Shown here: positions 38,037-47,415 of the stretch, in pieces | How positions within the stretch are numbered: position 1 is the stretch's first letter | Layout: each line of letters begins with the position of its first letter | Assembly: GCF_003385115.1 (NCBI RefSeq) | Contig: NZ_QUNI01000012.1 | Span: 84,602-148,601, forward strand | Length of the DNA: 64,000 bases | DNA from: Flavobacterium aquicola | GTDB lineage: Bacteria; Bacteroidota; Bacteroidia; Flavobacteriales; Flavobacteriaceae | Direction: 5' to 3' | Notes under the pieces: model-generated | The model's input: the letters and a program-made list of their open reading frames with translations, nothing else | Databases searched by the model: none | What the model was told of the DNA's origin: nothing | Made by a program: the position numbers and the translations under genes

Positions 38037-38909
38037 CTAGTGTTTTGTAATCAGCTTGCTTTGATCCCTAAATTCACTGGGGGTAAATCCCATTTTTCGT
38101 TTAAAAGTTCTGTTGAAATTTGAAATATTATTGAATCCGCTGTCGTAGCATATCTCTTTAATAGATTGTTCCGATTCAAATAATAATCTGGCAGCCAGTC
38201 CTAAACGAAGATCAGTAATGTAATCCGAAAACGAACTGTTAGTACATTTTTTAAAATAATGACTAAATGCAGATTCTGACATATTCACTAAATCTGCAAC
38301 TTCTTTAAGCTGTATCTTATTCTGCAGATTCTCTTTTATAAAGTCATTTACTTTTTCTATTCTTTGACTTTCCGGAAAGCTGTAATAATCAATATAGGAA
38401 TGTGATGCCAAAGTTTTGGTGTTTTTGGCAATCGCTAAATCATGCAGAATGGATAAAAAATTTAATAACGAATCAAAATCCTGCGAATCGGATAACTGCA
38501 GTATTTTGGGTTTTAACGCTTCAATTGTCTCTTTAGAAAAAGCAATTCCCCTTTTAGACCGTTCCAGTAATTCTCTGATTGGGATAGCGAGCTTTCTGTT
38601 TAATGTTTTTTCTGAAAATAGATTTTCATGAAATTGTATCGTAACCACATGTGCATTATTGTTGTCTTTGATTCCTGTCCATAAATGCGGTGTGTTTGGT
38701 CCTATGATGGCTAAATCACAATCGGTGTATTCTACAACAGAGTCTCCGATAATTCTTTTCCCTGAAGAATTCAAAACTAAGTTCAATTCAATTTCTGGAT
38801 GAAAGTGTAGTGGAAAATCAAATTTGGCATTAATGTGATTTAATACAATAAAGAAATCATCATCTGAAATAGGTACTAATTCTCTTAAGATATTACGTTT
38901 TTCGTTCAT
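38037..38909 (-). CDS. AraC-family transcriptional regulator
   Basis: This is a probable regulator of locus C. The N-terminal cupin-like sensor has HFHPEIELNLVLN and GDSVVEYTDCDLAIIGPNTPHLW. The C-terminal pair of helix-turn-helix motifs is clear (IQLKEVADLVNMSESAFSHYFKK and IKEICYDSGFNNISNFNRTFKR). I chose the ATG at 38909 (MNEKRNILRE) because a TATTTTTG promoter-like element at 38959-38952 places the transcript start downstream of the earliest in-frame ATG (38954); the ATG at 38930 is an alternative. A 19-base repeat overlaps this start and recurs before the divergent susC. Confidence 0.9.
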   Translation of the reverse strand: MNEKRNILRELVPISDDDFFIVLNHINAKFDFPLHFHPEIELNLVLNSSGKRIIGDSVVEYTDCDLAIIGPNTPHLWTGIKDNNNAHVVTIQFHENLFSEKTLNRKLAIPIRELLERSKRGIAFSKETIEALKPKILQLSDSQDFDSLLNFLSILHDLAIAKNTKTLASHSYIDYYSFPESQRIEKVNDFIKENLQNKIQLKEVADLVNMSESAFSHYFKKCTNSSFSDYITDLRLGLAARLLFESEQSIKEICYDSGFNNISNFNRTFKRKMGFTPSEFRDQSKLITKH

Positions 38910-39072
38910 AATAGTATTATTATATTTCATTATATGTATAGTTAACTTGCTCAAAAATAAGTGTTATTTTTCTAATATACTCATTTTTTACCCTAATAAA
39001 AAATAATTTATTCATATAAGGGCTATATTATTGGATGAAAGTATTATTTATAATTCATAATAGTATTATTAT
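38905..39072. repeat. 19-base direct repeat pair in the AraC/SusC intergenic region
   Basis: ttcataatagtattattat occurs identically at 38905-38923 and 39054-39072, 149 bases apart. One copy overlaps the chosen AraC start codon and the other lies about 85 bases before the SusC start. The layout suits a regulator bound at two sites, possibly with looping. Confidence 0.6.
38952..38959 (-). promoter_or_regulatory. Candidate -7 element of the locus C AraC gene
   Basis: On the minus strand this reads TATTTTTG, a match to TAnnTTTG. No TTG was found at the -33 position. It would start transcription near 38945. Confidence 0.35.
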
Positions 39073-39155
39073 TCGATTGTATTTACAAAACCGTAACGAA
39101 AACGAAGTAGTTAATTTGTCACGTAACTAATAACTAATCTTTAACCTATGAACAA

Positions 39156-42100
39156 ATGAAAAAAAAATGGAAAAATAATATTCTTTTTTGTGTTCTCTTG
39201 ATGACATCGCTAACAGCATTTAGTCAGAATACAATTCAAGGTATAGTGTCTGATGAAAATGGACTGATGATCCCTGGTGCAAACATTTCTGTAATTGGAT
39301 CTTCAAAAGCAGTCACCACTGATTTTGATGGTAAATACAAAATAGAAGCAAACGGTGATGCAGTATTATCATTTTCTTTTATTGGATTTGATGCTCAAAA
39401 AATTATTGCAGCTGGAAGAACTACAATTAATGTAGTATTGAAAAGTTCTAATGAGAATTTAAAAGAGATTGTCGTAATAGGATACGGATCTGTAAAAAAA
39501 GCTGACCTTACAGGTTCTGTAAGTACAGTAAAAACAAAAGCTTTGCAGGACATTCCTTCAAATTCTATTGAGCAGGTGCTGCAGGGCAGGGTTGCCGGTC
39601 TGCAGATAACTACTTCACAAGTTCCAGGTTCAGCATCAACCGTGCGAATTAGAGGAGGAAGCTCACTGCGGGGTTCGAATTCGCCTCTAGTTGTTGTCGA
39701 TGGATTTCCGCTGGGAGATGCAGGTGATTTAAAACAAATTAATGTTGCAGATATTGATAAAGTTGATGTATTAAAGGACGCTTCAGCCTCAGCGATTTAT
39801 GGTTCCAGAGGAGCAAATGGGGTCATTATCGTAACTACAAAGTCTGCTAAGAAAGGGAAGACTCAAATCTTGGTGCAGCAGCAATCTTCATTTTCAGAAT
39901 TCAATTCGGAGCTGAATCTCTGGAGAGATCCTGTGCTTATGGCACAGCTCAGCAACGAAGGACGAATCAACGGAGGACAGACACCTCTTTATATTGGTGC
40001 CGAGAATTCAAATGGAGTTTATTATCCGTCAGTTCATGAACTGCAGTCGGGTGCATGGCCCTATTTTACAAAGTGGGATGATATTACTTTTAGAAGCAGT
40101 CCTTTGTCTAATAATACTTTGGTAAGTATAAACAGCGGAACCGATAAAACCAGCTTTAGCCTGACGGGTAATTATTATTCGGAACAAGGAGTGTATGTAG
40201 TCGATAATTATACTAAAGGCGGTTATAATTTACGCGTAAAACATGATGTGTTTGATAATTTGACAGTAAGATTTTCAAATATTCTAAGTAAAGGAAATAG
40301 AAAAGCAAATGACGGCTTGGCATATTGGAGAAATCCTATTTTTCCAGTATATGATGAGAATGGAAATTATTATATGATTGGCAATAATGATTACAGCCAT
40401 CCGGTGGCAATTACTGAAAAGCGCCAAAATGAGACAAGAACTACTGATTTTATAACATCTGGTTCTTTGGAATGGCAGGTAATACCTTCTTTAAAACTAA
40501 CAACAAGATTAAATTACAAATTAGGTTCTTCGATAAACGATCAGTTTTATCCAAGTATTTATACTGAAACTGGAGATTTTAATAATGGTGCTGGTTATAT
40601 CAATAACTGGGAAGGGGAGAATTTTGCCTCAGAAACTTTTGCAAACTATAATAAAACTTTTGGAAAACATGACCTTGGAGTGACCGGCGGTTTTACCTAT
40701 GAGACATATATGTCTAGAAATTCTAATCTTGGTGCTTTCGATTTTGTAAATGAAACATTGGGGAATGAAAATATGAGTGCTGGGAATCCAGAAAGAAACA
40801 CAGTGTCGAATGGAAAAACGGAAACTAAGCTAGTGTCTGGAATATTTAGAGTTAATTATGGATATGATGATAAATATTTAGTGACATTAACTGGCCGTGC
40901 AGACGGGTCTTCAAAATTTGGAAAGAATAATCAATGGGCTTATTTTCCTTCAGGAGCAGTCAGCTGGAAAGCGCACAATGAAGAATTTATTAAAAGTTTA
41001 AACACTTTTGACGAATTAAAATTCCGCATGAGTTATGGGATATCTGGTAATCAGGGAATCAGCCCTTATCAAACATTGAGCCGTTACGGCGTAAGCCAAT
41101 ATTATGATAATGGAAACTGGGTTTCTGCTATTGGACCGGGATATCAGGTTGGAACAACTGGTCAAGATGGTATTGAAAAACTATGGGGAGGAATTCCAAA
41201 TCCAGATTTGAAATGGGAAACAACTGCTCAATCAGATTTTGGAGTTGATGTTGGAATACTTAAAAACCGACTGCATCTTATTTTTGATCTGTACAGCAAA
41301 AACACAAAAGACTTATTGAGAGAAAGAATTCTACCAGTATCATCTGGTTATGATAGAATTTGGGTAAATGACGGTGAAATCACTAATAAAGGTTTTGAAC
41401 TTACTCTTGACGGCGACATTATTAAAAATAAAGATCTGACTCTTAGTGCTTCATTGATTTACTCTAAAAACAATAATGAAGTTGTTAGTTTAGGTTCAGT
41501 AGAACAATCTGGTTTAAATGTTGATCCTAATACAGGAATGCAATATGAATATTCAGGAAACAGCTTAGAACAATTTAGACAATTCCCTAATATTTTGGCA
41601 GTTGGTCAGCCAATAAATGTTTTCTACGGATACAAAACTGAAGGTATTGTACAAAATTTACAAGAAGGAGTTAATGCAGGTTTAGATGGTGATCTGGCAC
41701 AGGCAGGAGAGTTTAAATATGTTGATATTAACAAAGATGGAGTGATAGATACCAAGGATCAGACTATCATTGGTAATCCTAATCCGGATTTCACAGCTAG
41801 TTTTAATTTAAGTTTAAAATACAAGCAGTTGGATTTTAGTGCTTTCTTCAATGGCGCTTTTGGTCAAGATGTTCTAAATACTCAAGCGTTCAACCAGCCA
41901 AGCAATGCACCGCTGCGATGGACACCAGATAATCCAACTAATGAATATCCAAGTTTGAGAGATGGAAGAACTTTAAAACTATCGGACTGGTGGATTGAGG
42001 ATGGTTCTTTTGTAAGAATTCAAAATATCACTGTAGGTTATACTTTAAAACCTGCAAAATCAGTGATACAGAGTTTACGTCTATATCTTAATGCAAATAA

Positions 42101-42218
42101 TGTGTACACTTTTACAAGCTTTGAAGGATATGATCCTGAAGTAGGTACAGATGGAATATACTGGGGAGGATACCCAAGATTGAGTAAATGGACCATTGGA
42201 TTAGATTTAACTTTTTAA
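39156..42218 (+). CDS. SusC-like TonB-dependent receptor
   Basis: This is a full-length SusC-type importer (1020 residues). The signal peptide ends TAFSQ. The carboxypeptidase-regulatory-like domain (IQGIVSDENGLMIPGANISV) spans about 28-105. The linker LKEIVVIGYGSVKK leads into the plug (VRIRGGSSLRGSNSPLVVVDG, AIYGSRGANGVI), and a beta-barrel ends in ISKWTIGLDLTF-like strands. It heads locus C, whose GH26, GH130 and GH5 genes point to beta-mannan oligosaccharides as cargo. susD follows 10 bases later. Confidence 0.95.
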   Translation: MKKKWKNNILFCVLLMTSLTAFSQNTIQGIVSDENGLMIPGANISVIGSSKAVTTDFDGKYKIEANGDAVLSFSFIGFDAQKIIAAGRTTINVVLKSSNENLKEIVVIGYGSVKKADLTGSVSTVKTKALQDIPSNSIEQVLQGRVAGLQITTSQVPGSASTVRIRGGSSLRGSNSPLVVVDGFPLGDAGDLKQINVADIDKVDVLKDASASAIYGSRGANGVIIVTTKSAKKGKTQILVQQQSSFSEFNSELNLWRDPVLMAQLSNEGRINGGQTPLYIGAENSNGVYYPSVHELQSGAWPYFTKWDDITFRSSPLSNNTLVSINSGTDKTSFSLTGNYYSEQGVYVVDNYTKGGYNLRVKHDVFDNLTVRFSNILSKGNRKANDGLAYWRNPIFPVYDENGNYYMIGNNDYSHPVAITEKRQNETRTTDFITSGSLEWQVIPSLKLTTRLNYKLGSSINDQFYPSIYTETGDFNNGAGYINNWEGENFASETFANYNKTFGKHDLGVTGGFTYETYMSRNSNLGAFDFVNETLGNENMSAGNPERNTVSNGKTETKLVSGIFRVNYGYDDKYLVTLTGRADGSSKFGKNNQWAYFPSGAVSWKAHNEEFIKSLNTFDELKFRMSYGISGNQGISPYQTLSRYGVSQYYDNGNWVSAIGPGYQVGTTGQDGIEKLWGGIPNPDLKWETTAQSDFGVDVGILKNRLHLIFDLYSKNTKDLLRERILPVSSGYDRIWVNDGEITNKGFELTLDGDIIKNKDLTLSASLIYSKNNNEVVSLGSVEQSGLNVDPNTGMQYEYSGNSLEQFRQFPNILAVGQPINVFYGYKTEGIVQNLQEGVNAGLDGDLAQAGEFKYVDINKDGVIDTKDQTIIGNPNPDFTASFNLSLKYKQLDFSAFFNGAFGQDVLNTQAFNQPSNAPLRWTPDNPTNEYPSLRDGRTLKLSDWWIEDGSFVRIQNITVGYTLKPAKSVIQSLRLYLNANNVYTFTSFEGYDPEVGTDGIYWGGYPRLSKWTIGLDLTF

Positions 42219-42227
42219 AAAATTAGG

Positions 42228-43721
42228 ATGAAAACAAGATATAAAATTTTAACAATGGCTCTTTTAATGAGTGCATTTTCCTGTGACTTAAATGAAGATC
42301 CTTATGGATTCTATTCTGAGGATAATTTCTATAAAACTGCTTCTGATGCTGAATCTGCTGTAGATTATGCCTATGATGCCCTGACTTTTCTTGAATATTC
42401 ACGTGCCATTTTTTTTGTAGGGGATCTTCCTACTGAGGAGTGCGGGCCAAAAGGAGATGAAGCGGCTGATAATCAAAATCTAGATAAATGGAATGTAGCC
42501 AGTTTTAGTACAAACCGTATGCTTTCTAATTATTTTAAGTATGGATACATTGCTATTAATCGTGCGAACGCTGTAATAAAAAATGTTCCAGCAGGTGATT
42601 ATGATCAGGCTTTGAAAGACAAATTTCTTGGCGAAGCTTATTTTCTAAGAGCTTGGAATTACTTTAATCTGGTAAAAGCTTTCGGAAAAGTTCCAATGCA
42701 TACTTCCCTTGTAGAAACGGTGGCTCAGACTTCAGCACCTATGGCTAAGGATTTAGATGAGGTGTATGATTTTATTATAGCAGATGCTCAAAAAGCGGTA
42801 GAATTATTAAAGGTAAATCAAGCATTAGGCCGTGCTGATAAAGTTGCTGCTCAGGCTTTGCTGGCTAAAGTTTATCTTTTCATTGCTTCTTCAAAGGAAC
42901 ATAATGTCCCGCTTTATACTGCTATGAACAAAGATGTAAATACAATGTATCAGTTAGCTGCAAAAAATGCAAATGATATAATAACAGGGCAAAGTGTTTA
43001 CGGATTTGAAAATAATCTGGTTAGTATTTATGATGTTGAGAAACCATTGGGTAAAGAAAATATTCTTTTGCTTTCTATGGATAGAACAGGAGCGGTCGAA
43101 GGAGATTATTCCAAAATATCAAAATTGTTTATTCCATATATAGACGGGGCAACTATTTATCTTAAAAACCCTGATAATACATATAGTAAATCTCATGACG
43201 GATGGAGTGTTTTTCAAACAAAAACTGATTTTTATAACACTTTTGACGGTTCCGATAAAAGACGAACTGAATTAATGGTGACAACTACTTATAATGCATC
43301 AGGAGTTATTTCGGCTCAATATCCTGGAAAAATTATTTATCCGTTTACGAGAAAATATATTGATCCAAATTTTATTGGTGATAAAACAAGTACAAAGCCT
43401 TTCTTAATTCGCTTCAGCGAAGTAGCATTGACTTATGCAGAGGCAGCAGGACCAACAGCCGAATCGTATGCGCTAATAAATCAGATCAGAAACAGAGCCG
43501 GTTTAGGGAATTTAGTACCAGGATTAAATGCTAATGATTTCCGATCAGCCGTTTTGAAGGAACGCTCTTGGGAGTTAGCATTTGAAGGGAATCGTCTGTA
43601 TGATCTGCGCCGTTTTAATTTAGTGGCACAAGTTGTACCTGAAGCGGCAGGAATAACTGCTGAACAAGCTGCTTTTTATCCGATTCCTCAAACCGAAATT
43701 GATTTAAATAAAGGTCTGTAA
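42228..43721 (+). CDS. SusD/RagB-like glycan-binding lipoprotein
   Basis: This is the lid lipoprotein of the locus C importer (497 residues). The lipobox is SAFSC (Cys 19). Family hallmarks include FLGEAYFLRAWNYFNLVKAFGKVPM in the N-terminal half and LKERSWELAFEGNRLYDLRRFN near the C-terminus. It is followed 17 bases later by another surface lipoprotein gene. Confidence 0.94.
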   Translation: MKTRYKILTMALLMSAFSCDLNEDPYGFYSEDNFYKTASDAESAVDYAYDALTFLEYSRAIFFVGDLPTEECGPKGDEAADNQNLDKWNVASFSTNRMLSNYFKYGYIAINRANAVIKNVPAGDYDQALKDKFLGEAYFLRAWNYFNLVKAFGKVPMHTSLVETVAQTSAPMAKDLDEVYDFIIADAQKAVELLKVNQALGRADKVAAQALLAKVYLFIASSKEHNVPLYTAMNKDVNTMYQLAAKNANDIITGQSVYGFENNLVSIYDVEKPLGKENILLLSMDRTGAVEGDYSKISKLFIPYIDGATIYLKNPDNTYSKSHDGWSVFQTKTDFYNTFDGSDKRRTELMVTTTYNASGVISAQYPGKIIYPFTRKYIDPNFIGDKTSTKPFLIRFSEVALTYAEAAGPTAESYALINQIRNRAGLGNLVPGLNANDFRSAVLKERSWELAFEGNRLYDLRRFNLVAQVVPEAAGITAEQAAFYPIPQTEIDLNKGL

Positions 43722-43737
43722 TTCTAAAAAACTAATT

Positions 43738-44679
43738 ATGAAAAAACTACTATACATCCTGTTAGCTGTCCTTGCGCTGGCGCAGTCAGGCTGCCAAAAC
43801 GATCCTTTAGAAGATATTGAAGAGGGAAATTGGAATAATGAGCGCAATGTTTTAGAAATAAAATTTGAAAATCAAGTAGGCGCTGCCGTAGTTACTCGTG
43901 TGGATGATGTAACAGGAACTATAAACTTAGCTATAAATGTGGATGCAGTACCTGATTTAAGCCACATAGTTGTTCAGGAACTGGTTTTATCCTATGAAGC
44001 AAAATCATCCGTAAACGAAGGCGAAGCTTTGAATTTTGAAAATGCCCAAAAGAGTGCAACAATAACAATTACGTCCCCTACAGGAAAATCTAGAAATTAT
44101 ACTGTTGTTGCGAGCTCATTTAGAGAATCACTTATCGGGACTTATGATATTGATAATCTTGTTGTATATGGCGGAACTGGACCTGAATATGGAGGTGGAG
44201 CTGTACTAGCTTTGACTGATAAACCTTGGAATTGGTCAACAGTTGATGGGCCGGCTCAAGAATTAGACAATCAGCTTGTTTTTGAAATGACTGGAATAAC
44301 CGAGGATGGAAATACTTATGGAACAGTTACAAATAAATCTGGTGCCGATAATATAAATGCAAATTTCATCTATACAGGGAATCCGCAGACAGATGTAAAT
44401 AATTTTTACAGACAAATCCCAACTGGAGAAGGAAGGTGGTTAAGAAATTATACGAATGGAACGATCACTTTTACTTTTGCTGACGGCAGCACGAAAGTTG
44501 GAACTTTTGAAAGTGCGGGGACAGAAGATTTAGAAAACGGCAATAAAAAAACAATTATGAATAATGCTTTTGCTTTCAACTTGAACGGTACAGATGACTG
44601 GGGAAGTATCTATTCTGACTATGATAAATTCGTTAAAAAACCAAGACGTTATTGGATTGATGTTACGAAACAAAACTAA
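43738..44679 (+). CDS. Putative surface glycan-binding lipoprotein
   Basis: This lipoprotein of 313 residues takes the place of SusE in locus C. The signal ends LAQSGC (Cys 19). Residues about 35-130 form an Ig-like domain of the DUF5018 type, recognisable by EVVVxxxxSVNEG-like spacing and the phrase ITSPTGKSRNYTVVA. The rest has no motif I recognise but has the aromatic and Gly-rich surface (GGTGPEYGGGAV, DKPWNWSTVDG) often seen in sugar-binding lipoproteins. Binding of beta-mannan at the cell surface is inferred from position. Confidence 0.7.
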   Translation: MKKLLYILLAVLALAQSGCQNDPLEDIEEGNWNNERNVLEIKFENQVGAAVVTRVDDVTGTINLAINVDAVPDLSHIVVQELVLSYEAKSSVNEGEALNFENAQKSATITITSPTGKSRNYTVVASSFRESLIGTYDIDNLVVYGGTGPEYGGGAVLALTDKPWNWSTVDGPAQELDNQLVFEMTGITEDGNTYGTVTNKSGADNINANFIYTGNPQTDVNNFYRQIPTGEGRWLRNYTNGTITFTFADGSTKVGTFESAGTEDLENGNKKTIMNNAFAFNLNGTDDWGSIYSDYDKFVKKPRRYWIDVTKQN

Positions 44680-44709
44680 GTAAAGAATAAGAATGTCATC
44701 AACAATTTT

Positions 44710-46182
44710 ATGAGACAGATATTTAGAATTATGTTATCATTTTGGTTAGTGACGGCAGTAATCAGTTGCTCGGCTTTGTCCGATGCAACTGTTACTGTTG
44801 ATAACAAAACCATTATAAATCCTGATTATATAGGTAACGGTGTTCAATGGGATCCGTATCAATTGGACTATGGAGAGAGGCAGTTAAAAATTTCTCAAGA
44901 AGACTGGCAGAAATTATATTCCCGTCTCGATTTTATGAAACCACAGTTTATTAGAGTAATGATTAATACCACTTCGGTAATAGAAAATGATGTTCTCAAC
45001 GAGACAAAAAACTATGAAAATATTGCCCCGATTCTTGAGTATTGCCAGTCGAGGAATGTTAAAGTAGTTTTAGGAGATTGGGGAGATCGTATGGTGAACA
45101 GTAAAACCAATACAATCTCTGAAAACAACCTGAAATTAGCTGCCAGATACCTTGATTTTTTAGTGAATCAAAAAGGTTTTAACTGTATTCGCTATTACAA
45201 TATGATAAATGAACCCAATGGATTTTGGGCTGCGACTGATGAGAATTATGATCTGTGGAAAAATGCAGCGCGGTATTTTTGGTCTGAACTGAAAATTATA
45301 AATCTTGATAAAAAGGTTTCTTTACTTGGGCCTGATATTGCAATTTGGAAAACCGATAAAGTAGATTGGATTACAAATTCAGTTAGAGATCTAGATGATG
45401 CAATTGGTGTTTATGACATTCATACTTATCCGTCTAAAATAACAGTGAATTCGGGAGAATATACTTCAATTCTAAAGGCCTATAAAGATGCTGTTCCCCA
45501 TAATAAACCAATTGTTATGGGCGAAATTGGATTTAAGTTTGTTGAGAAGCAAGACGAAGCTTTAATGAACGAAAACATTGCAAGAGCCAAAGCAAAACCA
45601 TATGCATCTGTCGAAGATTCTCAAATGTTTGTTTACGATTATGTCTATGGTTCTGATATGGCTGATGTTTTAATCCAGACAGTAAATTCAGGCTATTCAG
45701 GTTCAGTTGCTTGGATGCTGGATGACGCAATGCATAGGAAGGAACAAAAAAACAAATTAAAAGTCTGGGGTTTCTGGAATATTTTAGGAGATGAATACTT
45801 CGGAGCAAAAGAAGAAGAAGTTCGTCCTTGGTTTTATGCTTGGTCTCTGCTTACTAAATACATGCCTTCGGGCTGTCAGGTTCATCAGGTTTCTATTACT
45901 GGTAATGTGAATATAAAAGCGGTTTCAATTTCAAAAGAAGGGAAAAATATGATGGCGATTGTCAATGTATCTCATAAAGAGCTAAAGATTAAATTATCAT
46001 CAACTGCAATGCCGGTTTTACAGAACGTGAAAAAATTTGTTTACGCCAAAAATCAGTTGAAGTTAGAAGGTGACCATGACTTACTTCCAAATAAAACCAA
46101 AATCACTTTAGATTTAACGAAAAATAGTGTTCAGACCATACCAGCAGAAGGACTTTTGGTATTAACGAATTTTGATTATTAA
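44710..46182 (+). CDS. Clan GH-A glycosidase lipoprotein, family not assigned
   Basis: This is a TIM-barrel retaining glycosidase, probably acting on beta-linked glycans. The lipobox is AVISC (Cys 20). The clan GH-A pair is visible: the acid/base E168 in NMINEPNG at the end of strand 4, and the nucleophile E272 in IVMGEIG at the end of strand 7. A small C-terminal beta domain follows (about 400-490). The overall pattern is like GH5, GH30 or GH39, but I cannot place it in one family. A paralogue lies three genes downstream, with GH26 and GH130 between, so action on mannan backbone or side chains is likely. Confidence 0.75.
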   Translation: MRQIFRIMLSFWLVTAVISCSALSDATVTVDNKTIINPDYIGNGVQWDPYQLDYGERQLKISQEDWQKLYSRLDFMKPQFIRVMINTTSVIENDVLNETKNYENIAPILEYCQSRNVKVVLGDWGDRMVNSKTNTISENNLKLAARYLDFLVNQKGFNCIRYYNMINEPNGFWAATDENYDLWKNAARYFWSELKIINLDKKVSLLGPDIAIWKTDKVDWITNSVRDLDDAIGVYDIHTYPSKITVNSGEYTSILKAYKDAVPHNKPIVMGEIGFKFVEKQDEALMNENIARAKAKPYASVEDSQMFVYDYVYGSDMADVLIQTVNSGYSGSVAWMLDDAMHRKEQKNKLKVWGFWNILGDEYFGAKEEEVRPWFYAWSLLTKYMPSGCQVHQVSITGNVNIKAVSISKEGKNMMAIVNVSHKELKIKLSSTAMPVLQNVKKFVYAKNQLKLEGDHDLLPNKTKITLDLTKNSVQTIPAEGLLVLTNFDY

Positions 46183-46199
46183 TTTTAAAAAATGCAGCT

Positions 46200-47393
46200 A
46201 TGAAATCATTATATGCAATTCTGGTTACTATAACTTTATTGTCCGCAGGATGTTCTTCTTCGGATCATAAAGAGGAACAAAACGGAAATGATCCTGATGT
46301 CCCAGCTTCGGTAACACTTCAATTGACAGATCCAAATGCTACTGCCGAAACCAAGGCATTGTATTCAAATCTATGGCGGATTCAGGAGAAAGGAACCATG
46401 TTTGGTCATCACGATGATTTACTATACGGTAGAAACTGGATCACTGAGTCAGGGCGTTCAGATATTAAAGATGTCTGCGGTGATTATCCTGGAGTTTTCA
46501 GCGTTGATTTTGCTGAAATTATGGATGACAGAAGCACAACAGCTACACTAAATAATGACAGAATCAGAGTAATAAAAGAAGCTCGCGAAAGAGGGGAAGT
46601 AATTACAGCCTGCTGTCATTTGAATAATCCATTAACCGGTGGAGACAGCTGGGATAATTCGAAAAATACAGTGGCAAAAGAAATCCTAACAGATGGGAGT
46701 GCAACTAATTTGAAATTCAATTCTTGGCTGGATAAATTGGCGGTTTTTGCCAATAATTTAAAAGACAGCAACGGAAAATTAATTCCGGTTATTTTTCGTC
46801 CTTTTCACGAGCACACTCAAACCTGGTCTTGGTGGGGTTCAAGTGCGACTACGCAGCAGGAGTTTATCAGTTTGTGGAAATACACAATTGATTATCTGAA
46901 GAATAAAAAACAAGTTCACAGTTTTATCTATGCTATTTCACCTCAATTAGATCAGCAGGGAACAGTTGATAGTTTTTTATTCAGATGGCCTGGTGATAAT
47001 TATGTAGACTTTATAGGCTGGGACAGTTACCACGGAACTAATACCGCAGCTTTTAGTACTAACCTTCGAAATCTTGCGTCACTTTCGCAGCAAAAATTAA
47101 AACCATGCGGAGTGACAGAAACCGGAATTGAAGGAATTGTAAAAAATGGTGCGCCATATGATACCTATTGGACAAACGAAATTAGCATTCCGCTTTCGGG
47201 TAAAAAGGTAAGTTTAGTTATAATGTGGCGGAATAAGTATGATCCGTCTCACGAAGGAAGTCATTTTTATGCACCTTTTAAAGAGCATAGTTCTGCTGCA
47301 AACTTCAAAATGCTATATGCAAGTCCAAATATGATTTTCAGTAAGAAACTGCCAAATATGTACAGCATGGCTGCAAACACAATCGTAAAATAA
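46200..47393 (+). CDS. GH26 beta-mannanase lipoprotein
   Basis: This is a probable endo-beta-1,4-mannanase or mannobiohydrolase of GH26 (397 residues). The lipobox is LSAGC (Cys 18). Family blocks are clear: GTMFGHHDDLLYGRNW near the start of the barrel, the acid/base E204 in RPFHEHTQTWSWWG, the nucleophile E307 in CGVTETGIEG, and GWDSYHG between them. The lipid anchor puts it on the outer membrane, facing either side. The next gene is a GH130 enzyme, the well-known partner that cleaves mannobiose-type products. Confidence 0.93.
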   Translation: MKSLYAILVTITLLSAGCSSSDHKEEQNGNDPDVPASVTLQLTDPNATAETKALYSNLWRIQEKGTMFGHHDDLLYGRNWITESGRSDIKDVCGDYPGVFSVDFAEIMDDRSTTATLNNDRIRVIKEARERGEVITACCHLNNPLTGGDSWDNSKNTVAKEILTDGSATNLKFNSWLDKLAVFANNLKDSNGKLIPVIFRPFHEHTQTWSWWGSSATTQQEFISLWKYTIDYLKNKKQVHSFIYAISPQLDQQGTVDSFLFRWPGDNYVDFIGWDSYHGTNTAAFSTNLRNLASLSQQKLKPCGVTETGIEGIVKNGAPYDTYWTNEISIPLSGKKVSLVIMWRNKYDPSHEGSHFYAPFKEHSSAANFKMLYASPNMIFSKKLPNMYSMAANTIVK

Positions 47394-47415
47394 AAATTAT
47401 AATATACTAACAGAA

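Noticed and set aside
39111..39118. TTAATTTG as the susC promoter of locus C
   Set aside because: It deviates from TAnnTTTG at the second base and has no TTG at the right spacing.
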